Positions 52,943-64,000 of a stretch of DNA of 64,000 nucleotides are shown here, piece by piece. The position numbers and the translations under genes are program-made. The stretch covers positions 124,001 to 188,000 of the forward strand of contig NZ_JADWYO010000001.1 of NCBI RefSeq assembly GCF_022414595.1, written 5' to 3'. The DNA is from Streptomyces sp. MUM 203J (GTDB lineage: Bacteria; Actinomycetota; Actinomycetes; Streptomycetales; Streptomycetaceae). Under the pieces are notes generated by a model. It ran no database searches, was not told the origin of the DNA, and worked only from the letters and a program-made list of their open reading frames with translations. Position 1 is the first letter of the stretch. Every line of letters starts with the position of its first letter.

Positions 52943-53515
52943 ATGGTCAATCTGACGCGTATCTACACCCGCACCGGCGACAAGGGCACGACCGCGCTGG
53001 GCGACATGAGCCGCACCGCCAAGACCGACCCGCGGATCGGGGCGTACGCCGACGCGAACGAGGCCAACGCGGTGATCGGCACGGCGATCGCGCTGGGCGC
53101 GCTGCCGGAGGAGGTCGTGAAGGTCCTCACACGTGTCCAGAACGACCTGTTCGACGTGGGCGCGGACCTGTCGACGCCGGTGGTGAAGGACCCGGAGTAC
53201 CCGCCGCTGCGGGTCGAGCAGTCCTACATCGACAAGCTGGAGGCGGACTGCGACCGCTTCCTGGAGGACCTGGAGAAGCTCCGTTCCTTCATCCTCCCCG
53301 GCGGCACCCCCGGCGCGGCCCTCCTCCACCAGGCCTGCACGGTCGTCCGCCGCGCGGAACGCTCGACGTGGGCCGCCATGGAGTCCCACGGCGACACGAT
53401 GAACCCCCTGACGGCGACGTACCTGAACCGCCTGTCGGACCTGCTGTTCATCCTGGCGCGAGTGGCGAACAAGGAGGTCGGGGACGTGCTGTGGGTGCCC
53501 GGCGGGGAGCGGTGA
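52943..53515 (+). CDS. PduO-type cob(I)alamin adenosyltransferase
   Basis: This 190-residue helical-bundle enzyme makes adenosylcobalamin from ATP and cob(I)alamin. It has the N-terminal ATP loop IYTRTGDKGTTALGD, EANAVIGTAIA, FILPGGTPGAALLHQACTVVRRAER and NRLSDLLFILAR. The product is the cofactor for IcmA and methylmalonyl-CoA mutase. TACGCT ends six bases before the ATG with no ribosome-binding site in between, so leaderless translation is likely. Confidence 0.94.
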   Translation: MVNLTRIYTRTGDKGTTALGDMSRTAKTDPRIGAYADANEANAVIGTAIALGALPEEVVKVLTRVQNDLFDVGADLSTPVVKDPEYPPLRVEQSYIDKLEADCDRFLEDLEKLRSFILPGGTPGAALLHQACTVVRRAERSTWAAMESHGDTMNPLTATYLNRLSDLLFILARVANKEVGDVLWVPGGER

Positions 53516-53583
53516 CCCGCGCAGGCCGGCCACCGCACGAGGGCGGGTCCCGCGCTCTCGGCCCGGCCGGCGGCTGAGGGAAC

Positions 53584-53612
53584 GCCCCGCCCGGCCCCGG
53601 CGGGGGCGGGGC
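53584..53612. terminator. Hairpin between convergent genes
   Basis: A 9-bp stem (53584-53592 with 53604-53612) lies in an extremely GC-rich 137-bp gap. Several alternative pairings are possible. Confidence 0.5.
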
Positions 53613-53652
53613 CCGCACCCCGGCCCGCCCGGCGCCCGGGAACAAGCGCCGG

Positions 53653-54258
53653 TCAGGCGCGATTCGAGGTCCGGGGCGGAGCCTCGGCTTCGGGAAGGGG
53701 CGCGGCGGGGGAGGAAACCTCCGGCGCCGGAGCCTTACGGGGCCAGATCGCGTACGTCGCGGCGACCAGTCCGTGGAAGAACACCACCCGCCACGCCGTA
53801 CCCGTCCAGTCCTGGAGCGGCGCCACGCGGGACGGGTCGTCGACGTACCGGATCGCCGCCCACAGCAGCACCGTCGCCACCGCGGCCCCCACCACCGTCC
53901 CGAGCCACAACCGCCCCTCGTACCGGGCCCGGGCCGTTCCGTACCGGGGCGGACCCGCGGGGCGCGGCCCGCCGCCGAGCCGGTGCGCGGCGTGGCCGTC
54001 CAGCCACTTCACCGTCCGGTGGCCGTGCCCGACGGTGTAGCCGATGTACAGCGCGGCCAGCCCGTGCGCCCAGCTCGGCTCCGCCCCGTTGCGCAGGTCC
54101 ACCGCCGTCGCGATGAGCAGGACGATCTCCAGCAGGGGCTCGCACAGAAGCAGCGCAGCGCCCGTCCGGGGCATCCGCAGCAGGTAACGGGCGGTGAGGC
54201 CGGCCGCGAGGAGCACCCAGAAACCGACCTCACAGGCCACGATCAGTGTCAGCACCAT
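53653..54258 (-). CDS. Hypothetical integral membrane protein
   Basis: This 201-residue protein has four or five hydrophobic segments (LIVACEVGFWVLLAAGLTARYLL; LLEIVLLIATAVDL; AHGLAALYIGYTVG; LGTVVGAAVATVLLWAAI; VVFFHGLVAATYAIW), a basic cytoplasmic loop and a Pro/Ala/Glu C-terminal tail. No function is recognised. It diverges from chiS. The ATG at 54258 places the first hydrophobic segment at the N terminus. Confidence 0.8.
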   Translation of the reverse strand: MVLTLIVACEVGFWVLLAAGLTARYLLRMPRTGAALLLCEPLLEIVLLIATAVDLRNGAEPSWAHGLAALYIGYTVGHGHRTVKWLDGHAAHRLGGGPRPAGPPRYGTARARYEGRLWLGTVVGAAVATVLLWAAIRYVDDPSRVAPLQDWTGTAWRVVFFHGLVAATYAIWPRKAPAPEVSSPAAPLPEAEAPPRTSNRA

Positions 54259-54388
54259 GCCGTCCAGCCTGCCGCCCCGCACGGGCGCGGGGCGTCGTCG
54301 GGGGTGACGAGAGGACGGGCGCCCGGACTGCATCCTTCGATGTACTCGCAGGTCGCACCACCCGGCGAGGCAGGGGAGCGGCGCACCG

Positions 54389-55639
54389 GTGTTGGATGGG
54401 ACCGTGACGCTCCCCCGCCCCCGGCTGCCGATTCCGCCGCCGCACCGCGACGACATCATCATGGCCGTCAGCGGCCTGGCCGGCGGGGTGCTGCTCTGGG
54501 CGCTCGGGCTGCACATGCAGGGCGAGCAGCACGCGCTCATCCACACGGACCGGCTGATGCTGCTGCCGCTGTTCGTGATGGCCGGACTGGAACTGATCCG
54601 GCGCACCAGGCCCAGGACGGCGCTCCTCGTCGGCACGGCCGCGATCGTGGCGGACCAGCTCACCCGGGGCAACATCGCGACGGTCCTGATGTTCACGGAC
54701 CTCGTCTACGCCGCCGTGCTGTACGGAACTCCCGCCTCCGCCCGCCGGATCCCGGTCACGACCGGGCTGATCACCGTCGGCGTGTCCCTAGGGTTCCTCG
54801 CCTGGTGGCAGCAGCCCGAGGCTCTGCTGCTGGGTGTGCTCACCGGCCTCATCTCGTTCGCGCCCGCCACCACCGGCGCCATCGTCCGCAACCACCGCGA
54901 GGCCGCCGACGCGGCCCGGCTGCGGGCCGAACAGACGGCGCTGCTCGCGGAGATGGACCGCCGGCAGGCCGTGACCGCCGAGCGCGCCCGGATGGCCCGC
55001 GAGCTCCACGACATGGTGGCCGGCCACCTGTCCGCCATCGCCATCCACTCGACCGCGGCGCTGTCCCTGGACGACCCGGGGACCAGCCGGGACGCCCTGG
55101 GAGTGATCCGGGAGAACAGCGTCGAGGGCCTCGCCGAGATGCGGCGCCTCATCGGCCTGCTGCGCGACGGCACCGGCGGGAACGGTGACGCCCCCGCCCC
55201 CGCCCCCACCCTGGACGGCCTCCCCGCCCTCGTGCGCCAGGCCGAAGCCGCAGGCGCGGCAGGCGCCCTGACGTTCACCCTGGACGCCCCCGGGCAGAAC
55301 GCGCGGGACGCGCTTCCCGCGCCGGTCGAGCTGGCCGCGTACCGCATCGTCCAGGAATCCCTGACCAACGCCCTCAAGCACGCCGCCCCGGGCCCCGTCC
55401 GCATCTCCCTGCGCCGCACCGGCCACGCCCTGGCCGTGCACGTCACCAGCGTCTACGGGGACACGCCCCCAGGACCGCGCGCCCCCGGCTCGGGTGCCGG
55501 ACTCGTCGGCATGCGGGAGCGGGTCGCCCTGCTCGGCGGGGAGTTCACGGCGGGCCCCGCCGAAGGGGCGGAGCACACGCAGTGGCACGTACGGGCCGAA
55601 CTCCCCGTACGAGCGGACGACAAGGAGCCGTCGGCATGA
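54389..55639 (+). CDS. chiS: Sensor histidine kinase (ChiS-type)
   Basis: This 416-residue NarL-type kinase has five or six N-terminal membrane segments (about 23-165), a short coiled linker, and the HisKA_3 dimerisation domain with phospho-acceptor His207 (ARMARELHDMVAGHLSAI). A HATPase_c domain follows (VQESLTNALKHA, GSGAGLVGMRERVALLGG). It lies directly upstream of a LuxR-type regulator and chitinase chiC, the arrangement of chiS-chiR-chiC in S. coelicolor, where the pair activates chitinase expression. The GTG at 54389 was kept because GGGGAG is upstream; a GTG five codons on is possible. Confidence 0.88.
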   Translation: MLDGTVTLPRPRLPIPPPHRDDIIMAVSGLAGGVLLWALGLHMQGEQHALIHTDRLMLLPLFVMAGLELIRRTRPRTALLVGTAAIVADQLTRGNIATVLMFTDLVYAAVLYGTPASARRIPVTTGLITVGVSLGFLAWWQQPEALLLGVLTGLISFAPATTGAIVRNHREAADAARLRAEQTALLAEMDRRQAVTAERARMARELHDMVAGHLSAIAIHSTAALSLDDPGTSRDALGVIRENSVEGLAEMRRLIGLLRDGTGGNGDAPAPAPTLDGLPALVRQAEAAGAAGALTFTLDAPGQNARDALPAPVELAAYRIVQESLTNALKHAAPGPVRISLRRTGHALAVHVTSVYGDTPPGPRAPGSGAGLVGMRERVALLGGEFTAGPAEGAEHTQWHVRAELPVRADDKEPSA

Positions 55640-56310
55640 CCCCCACGAGTGACACGCCCGGCCCCCGGAAGATCCGCGTACTCGTCGCCGAGGACCAGCA
55701 GGCCGTACGCGCGGGCCTCGTCCTCATCCTGCGCAGCGCCCCCGACATCGAGGTCGCCGGGGAGGCGGGCGACGGCGAGGAGGCGGTCCGGCTGGCGCGC
55801 GAACTGCGCCCCGACCTCGTCCTGATGGACGTGCAGATGCCGCTGCTGGACGGGGTGTCGGCCACCCGCAGGGTCGTCGCCGAGCGCCTCGCGGACGTGC
55901 TGATCCTGACCACCTTCGATCTGGACGAGTACGTGTTCGGCGCGCTGCGCGCCGGTGCCGCCGGGTTCCTGCTGAAGAACACCGAGGCCCGGGACCTCAT
56001 CGAGGCGGTGCGGACCGTGGCGCGGGGCGAGGGCACGATCGCCCCGGCGGTGACCCGCCGTCTCATCGCGGAGTTCGCCGCGCCGCCGCGCAGGCACCCC
56101 GCGCCCGACCCGGCCGTACTGAAGCCGCTCACCCGGCGGGAGCGCGAGGTGCTGTCCTGCCTCGGGGAGGGTCTGTCCAACGCCCAGATCGCGGAGCGGC
56201 TCGACATGGCCGAGGCCACGGTCAAGACCCACGTCAGCAGGCTCCTCAACAAGCTGGACCTGCGCAGTCGCGTCCAAGCGGCCGTCATGGCACAGGAGTT
56301 GGGGGTCTGA
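55636..56310 (+). CDS. chiR: LuxR/NarL-type response regulator (ChiR-type)
   Basis: This 224-residue regulator has a receiver domain (about 12-130) with acidic E19/D20, phospho-acceptor Asp65 (LVLMDVQMP), a TT pair in ILTTF and Lys in FLLKN. A LuxR HTH (about 158-222) follows, reading LTRREREVLSCLGEGLSNAQIAERLDMAEATVKTHVSRLLNKL. Coupled to chiS by ATGA. The likely target is the chiC promoter 30-70 bp downstream of its own stop. Confidence 0.88.
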   Translation: MTPTSDTPGPRKIRVLVAEDQQAVRAGLVLILRSAPDIEVAGEAGDGEEAVRLARELRPDLVLMDVQMPLLDGVSATRRVVAERLADVLILTTFDLDEYVFGALRAGAAGFLLKNTEARDLIEAVRTVARGEGTIAPAVTRRLIAEFAAPPRRHPAPDPAVLKPLTRREREVLSCLGEGLSNAQIAERLDMAEATVKTHVSRLLNKLDLRSRVQAAVMAQELGV

Positions 56311-56337
56311 CCGCAAGCGCCCCAGCCATCCCGCTAC

Positions 56338-56379
56338 TGGTCTGGACCTATTGACGATTGGTCCAGACCTTCCTACGCT
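56338..56379 (+). promoter_or_regulatory. chiC promoter with chitinase direct repeats
   Basis: Two 12-bp direct repeats, TGGTCTGGACCT (56338-56349) and TGGTCCAGACCT (56359-56370), lie 21 bp apart. Between and after them are a -35 TTGACG (56351-56356), a 17-bp spacer and a -10 TACGCT (56374-56379). This is the classical Streptomyces chitinase promoter layout, where such repeats mediate chitin induction and glucose repression. The first repeat with its flanks also resembles the DasR site (ACTGGTCTAGACCA-like, imperfect). Confidence 0.85.
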
Positions 56380-56453
56380 CACGGCGCGGCCCTGTCATGG
56401 ACGCATGCACGCACGGACCCCCACCTTGTCCGTTCGCATCTTGAGGAGCACCG

Positions 56454-58319
<1,866 letters not shown>

Positions 58320-58333
58320 CCCGGCAACGCAAG

Positions 58334-58362
58334 GGGCCGCACCCTCCACGAGGGTGCGGCCC
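58334..58362. terminator. Terminator after chiC
   Basis: A perfect 13-bp stem (58334-58346 with 58350-58362) with a three-base loop lies between convergent chiC and the DUF2550 gene. Confidence 0.9.
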
Positions 58363-58383
58363 ACTGTGCGTGTTCACGCGAGG

Positions 58384-58830
58384 TCAGGCGACGTTCACCC
58401 GCTGTCCCGGAGGCGCCGCCTCCAGCCAGGCCAGAAAGCCGGTGAGGGCGTCCTCGCTCATCGCCAGCTCCACCCTCGTCCCCCGGTGCAGACAGCCCAG
58501 CACCACCGCGTCCGAGAGCAGTGCCAGCTCCTCCTCACCCTCCGGCATCCGGCGGGCGAGGACCTCGATGGCATCACGCTCCAGCACCCGGCGCGGGCGG
58601 GGCGCGTACGAGAAGACCCGGAACCAGGCGATCCGGTCACCGCTGTAGCGGGCGACCCCGTAGACCCAGCCCTTGCCGGACGGGTCGCCCTCCTCCGGAA
58701 CGTTCCAGCGCAGGCTGCAGTCGAAGGTACCGCCGGAACGCTGGATCAGCCGCCGCCGCAGTCCGAAGACGAAGAGCCCGATCACCACCAGTGAGACGAC
58801 AATCGCGCTCAGCAGCAGAGCGAGGATCAT
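58384..58830 (-). CDS. DUF2550 membrane-anchored protein
   Basis: This 148-residue protein has one N-terminal hydrophobic segment (ILALLLSAIVVSLVVIGLFVFGLRRRLI). A cytoplasmic DUF2550 domain follows, with GTFDCSLRW, GKGWVYGVARYSGDRIAWFRVFSYAPRPRRVLER and CLHRGTRVELAMSEDALTGFLAWLEA. It is conserved next to the ATP synthase operon in actinobacteria and of unknown function. The ATG at 58830 was preferred to a GTG two codons upstream because AGGAGG lies at better spacing. Confidence 0.9.
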   Translation of the reverse strand: MILALLLSAIVVSLVVIGLFVFGLRRRLIQRSGGTFDCSLRWNVPEEGDPSGKGWVYGVARYSGDRIAWFRVFSYAPRPRRVLERDAIEVLARRMPEGEEELALLSDAVVLGCLHRGTRVELAMSEDALTGFLAWLEAAPPGQRVNVA

Positions 58831-58893
58831 CTCCACCGACCTCCTCGCTTCTCCCCGTTACGGATACCCACGCGTACCTGTCATCTGCATCGC

Positions 58894-58940
58894 CTCAGCC
58901 GCGGCCCGGTCTGGAAGGTCCAGCCCGGGCCGCGGCTGAG
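58894..58940. terminator. 22-bp inverted repeat between atpC and DUF2550 genes
   Basis: Arms 58894-58915 and 58919-58940 pair over 22 bp with one mismatch around a three-base loop. It is unusually long and is the distal member of a hairpin pair downstream of atpC. Confidence 0.8.
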
Positions 58941-58945
58941 GGTTT

Positions 58946-58978
58946 GCCGGCCCGCCCCGCAGTACGGGGCGGGCCGGC
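58946..58978 (-). terminator. Terminator hairpin of the atp operon
   Basis: A perfect 14-bp stem (58946-58959 with 58965-58978) with a five-base loop lies 25 bp past the atpC stop. It is the proximal member of a tandem pair. Confidence 0.82.
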
Positions 58979-59003
58979 GTCATGCTCCGCGGTGGTGCGC
59001 CGG

Positions 59004-59381
59004 TCAGCGCGCCGCCGTCACCGCGCGCAGCCGGACCTCGGCGCGCCGCTCGGCGGCGGCGTCCGAATCCGACTTGGCGCGCTCCAGCGCGCGCTCGGCA
59101 CGCTGGGTGTCGATCTCGTCCGCCAGCTCCGCGATCTCCGCGAGCAGGGACAGCTTGTCGTCCGCGAACGAGATGAAACCGCCGTGCACCGCGGCGACGA
59201 CCGTCTCACCTTCACTCGTACGGATGGTCACCGGGCCCGACTCCAGCACACCGAGCAGCGGCTGGTGCCCGGGCATGACGCCGATGTCGCCGGAGGTGGT
59301 GCGCGCGATGACCAGGGTGGCCTCGCCGGACCAGACACTCCGGTCCGCGGCGACCAGCTCGACGTGCAGCTCAGCAGCCAA
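59004..59381 (-). CDS. atpC: ATP synthase epsilon subunit
   Basis: This 125-residue F1 subunit of the central stalk has the beta-sandwich N-terminal domain (LHVELVAADRSVWSGEA, TTSGDIGVMPGHQPLLGVL, GGFISFADDKLSLLAE) and a C-terminal helical hairpin rich in Ala/Arg/Glu. The start codon is TTG with GAGGAG six bases upstream. It is the last gene of the F1 operon. Confidence 0.95.
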   Translation of the reverse strand: MAAELHVELVAADRSVWSGEATLVIARTTSGDIGVMPGHQPLLGVLESGPVTIRTSEGETVVAAVHGGFISFADDKLSLLAEIAELADEIDTQRAERALERAKSDSDAAAERRAEVRLRAVTAAR

Positions 59382-59523
59382 GGGTGGCTCCTCGGGTCAC
59401 CACCCGGCGGGATGTGCCGGGTGTTGGGTCACAAGTCTAGTAGGACTGCCGGGGCTCGGTGCCGGCAGCCGGGGGTGCGGGAAGGGGGCGGGCGGGCCCG
59501 CCCCCTTCACAGAGGCACAGACG

Positions 59524-61892
<2,369 letters not shown>

Positions 61893-61912
61893 GGATCAGG
61901 TCCCTTCCGTCG

Positions 61913-63511
61913 TCACTTCGAGGCGTTGACGGCGGCCGGGGTGTCCTCACCGAGCAGCTTGCCGTCCGACGTCTCGAACTGCTTCTTGAAGGTGCTGATG
62001 CACTCCGCGACCTTGCCGAGCGTGTCGTCCGACATCTTGCCGCCCTCGCGGATCGACGTCATGAGCGAACCGTGCTCGCGGTGCAGGTAGTCCAGCAGCT
62101 CCGTCTCGAAGCGGCGGATGTCCTCGACCGGGACGTCGTCCATCTTGCCGGTGGTGCCGGCCCAGACGGAGACGACCTGGTTCTCGGTGGACATGGGCTG
62201 GTACTGCGGCTGCTTCAGCAGCTCGACCATGCGCTTGCCGCGCTCCAGGGCCGACTTCGAAGCGGCGTCCAGGTCGGAACCGAAGGCGGCGAACGCCTCC
62301 AGCTCACGGTACTGGGCGAGGTCCACACGGAGGCGGCCGGAGACCTGCTTCATGGCCTTGTGCTGGGCGGAGCCACCGACTCGGGAGACCGAGATACCGA
62401 CGTTCAGGGCCGGGCGCTGACCGGCGTTGAACAGGTCGGACTCCAGGAAGCACTGGCCGTCGGTGATGGAGATGACGTTGGTCGGAATGAACGCCGACAC
62501 GTCGTTGGCCTTGGTCTCGACGACCGGCAGACCGGTCATCGAACCGGCACCCATCTCGTCGGAGAGCTTGGCGCAGCGCTCCAGCAGACGGGAGTGCAGG
62601 TAGAAGACGTCACCCGGGTAGGCCTCACGGCCCGGCGGGCGGCGCAGCAGCAGGGACACGGCGCGGTAGGCGTCGGCCTGCTTCGACAGGTCGTCGAAGA
62701 CGATGAGGACGTGCTTGCCCTCGTACATCCAGTGCTGACCGATGGCGGAGCCGGTGTAGGGCGCCAGGTACTTGAAGCCGGCCGGGTCGGACGCCGGGGC
62801 GGCGACGATGGTCGTGTACTCCAGGGCACCGGCCTCCTCCAGCGCGCCGCGCACGGACGCGATGGTGGAGCCCTTCTGGCCGATGGCGACGTAGATGCAG
62901 CGGACCTGCTTCTTCGGGTCGCCGGTGCGCCAGTTGTCACGCTGGTTGATGATCGTGTCGACGCACAGCGCGGTCTTGCCGGTCTGACGGTCACCGATGA
63001 CCAGCTGACGCTGACCACGGCCGACCGGGGTCATGGCGTCGACGGCCTTGTAGCCGGTCTCCATCGGCTCGTGCACCGACTTGCGCTGCATGACCGTGGG
63101 GGCCTGCAGCTCAAGGGCGCGACGGCCGGACGTCTCGATCTCGCCGAGGCCGTCGATCGGCTTGCCGAGCGGGTCGACGACGCGACCCAGGTAGCCCTCA
63201 CCGACGGGGACGGACAGGACCTCGCCGGTGCGCTGCACCGACTGGCCTTCCTCGATGCCGCTGAACTCACCGAGGACGATCGCACCGATCTCGCGCTCCT
63301 CGAGGTTGAGGGCGAGACCGAGGGTGCCGTCCTCGAACTTCAGCAGCTCGTTGGCCATGGTCGAGGGCAGTCCCTCGACCTTGGCGATGCCGTCGCCGGC
63401 GAGGCTGACAGTGCCGACCTCCTCGCGCGAGGCCGCGTCCGGCTTGTACGACTGGACAAAGGTCTCCAGTGCGTCCCGGATCTCCTCCGGCCGGATCGTG
63501 AGCTCCGCCAT
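61913..63511 (-). CDS. atpA: ATP synthase alpha subunit
   Basis: This 532-residue non-catalytic nucleotide-binding subunit has the P-loop [24 protein letters not shown] and the signature [22 protein letters not shown]. The ATG at 63511 gives the family start [16 protein letters not shown]; the open frame upstream is not conserved. It lies between atpH and atpG on the same strand. Confidence 0.98.
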   Translation of the reverse strand: MAELTIRPEEIRDALETFVQSYKPDAASREEVGTVSLAGDGIAKVEGLPSTMANELLKFEDGTLGLALNLEEREIGAIVLGEFSGIEEGQSVQRTGEVLSVPVGEGYLGRVVDPLGKPIDGLGEIETSGRRALELQAPTVMQRKSVHEPMETGYKAVDAMTPVGRGQRQLVIGDRQTGKTALCVDTIINQRDNWRTGDPKKQVRCIYVAIGQKGSTIASVRGALEEAGALEYTTIVAAPASDPAGFKYLAPYTGSAIGQHWMYEGKHVLIVFDDLSKQADAYRAVSLLLRRPPGREAYPGDVFYLHSRLLERCAKLSDEMGAGSMTGLPVVETKANDVSAFIPTNVISITDGQCFLESDLFNAGQRPALNVGISVSRVGGSAQHKAMKQVSGRLRVDLAQYRELEAFAAFGSDLDAASKSALERGKRMVELLKQPQYQPMSTENQVVSVWAGTTGKMDDVPVEDIRRFETELLDYLHREHGSLMTSIREGGKMSDDTLGKVAECISTFKKQFETSDGKLLGEDTPAAVNASK

Positions 63512-63670
63512 CTGGGTTCCCTGCTCTCCTTGTTGGGCCCGAAGTCTTCTTGGGGGGTCTGGGGGCTCCCCCCAGAACTTCTGCATCCTGTGCACGGCCC
63601 AACCGGGCCGTAGGTAACGCTTTGTTGGGTGTTGTGCCTGGTACGCCGAGCGACCCGGTACGTCAGACCG

Positions 63671-64000
63671 TCAGCCGGCCAGTCGCCGGGACGCCTCGTC
63701 GAGGCGGCTGGCGACGGAACCGTCGATCAGCTCGTCTCCGACCCGCACCGAGATCCCGCCGAGGACCGTCGGGTCCACGTCCAGGTTCAGGTGCATCTGC
63801 CGGCCGTACACCTTCGCCAGCACGGCGCCGAGGCGCTGCTTCTGCCGGTCGGTGAGCGGTACCGCCGACGTGACGACCGCGACCATCCGGTCCCGGCGCG
63901 CCGCGGCGAGCTTGGACAGGGACTCGAGGCCCCCCTCCAGGCTACGTCCTCGGGGCGCGGTGACCAGGCGGACGATCAGGCGCTCGGTCACCGCGTTCGC
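63671..64000 (-). CDS. atpH: ATP synthase delta subunit (3' part only)
   Basis: The frame runs off the window, so only the last 110 or so codons are visible. The C-terminal delta/OSCP signature is clear: LAAARRDRMVAVVTSAVPLTDRQKQRLGAVLAKVYGRQMHLNLDVDPTVLGGISVRVGDELIDGSVASRLDEASRRL. It links F1 to the peripheral stalk. Confidence 0.95.
   Translation of the reverse strand, partial: ANAVTERLIVRLVTAPRGRSLEGGLESLSKLAAARRDRMVAVVTSAVPLTDRQKQRLGAVLAKVYGRQMHLNLDVDPTVLGGISVRVGDELIDGSVASRLDEASRRLAG

Overview
The window is actinomycete chromosome, almost certainly Streptomyces. Coding regions are about 70% GC or higher, start codons are a mix of ATG, GTG and TTG, and a run of lineage-specific genes is present: the filament proteins Scy and FilP, the MarR regulator AbsC, the mismatch endonuclease NucS, a WhiJ-type HTH/DUF397 pair and a chitinase next to its two-component system. 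From memory, gene content and order match the stretch of the S. coelicolor chromosome from the pfkA-pta-ackA-pyk2 genes (about SCO5426-5423) to the ATP synthase operon (about SCO5374-5370), with accessory genes inserted. No rRNA, tRNA, CRISPR array, insertion sequence or phage gene was recognised.

Layout. 1-3.6 kb: the end of a CitA/DcuS-type sensor kinase with its response regulator, a double-HTH regulator and a membrane-tethered HTH protein with an external ricin-like domain. 3.7-10.1 kb: central carbon metabolism (pfkA diverging from pta-ackA, then pyk). 10.1-18.1 kb: an accessory block holding a 1659-residue polymorphic toxin (ricin lectin, long Ala-rich stalk, pretoxin Hint domain, RNase A-like tip) with a duplicated-domain putative immunity protein, and an XRE/DUF397 pair. 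18.2-21.1 kb: a three-gene cell-envelope operon (DUF6230, DUF6114, Pro-rich exported protein). 21.7-28.7 kb: thioredoxin/TPR protein, TetR, GNAT, isobutyryl-CoA mutase large subunit IcmA behind a perfect 22-bp palindrome, DUF3817, MarR, an HNH-type lipoprotein and AbsC.

28.8-35 kb: three AIM24 genes with overlapping ends, a second DUF3817 gene with a thiamine-binding-family protein, then MeaB GTPase, acetyl-CoA acetyltransferase and methylmalonyl-CoA epimerase. With IcmA, 3-hydroxybutyryl-CoA dehydrogenase (51.9 kb) and a cobalamin adenosyltransferase (52.9 kb) these make a B12-dependent acyl-CoA neighbourhood. 35.1-40.9 kb: scy and filP, polar-growth coiled-coil proteins. 41-45 kb: two ABC-2 ATPase/permease pairs. 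45-53.5 kb: small zinc-finger protein, luciferase-like oxidoreductase, SCO5389-family protein, NucS, a membrane STAND-like ATPase with a Gly/Thr tail, a STAS protein, and the two acyl-CoA/B12 enzymes. 53.6-58.8 kb: membrane protein, ChiS-ChiR and secreted chitinase ChiC behind classical chitinase direct repeats, then a DUF2550 protein. 58.9-64 kb: atpC, atpD, atpG, atpA and the 3' part of atpH.

The best candidate for a little-described system is the toxin/immunity locus at 10.1-16.4 kb. The 22-bp icmA palindrome and the HTH-membrane-lectin protein come next.
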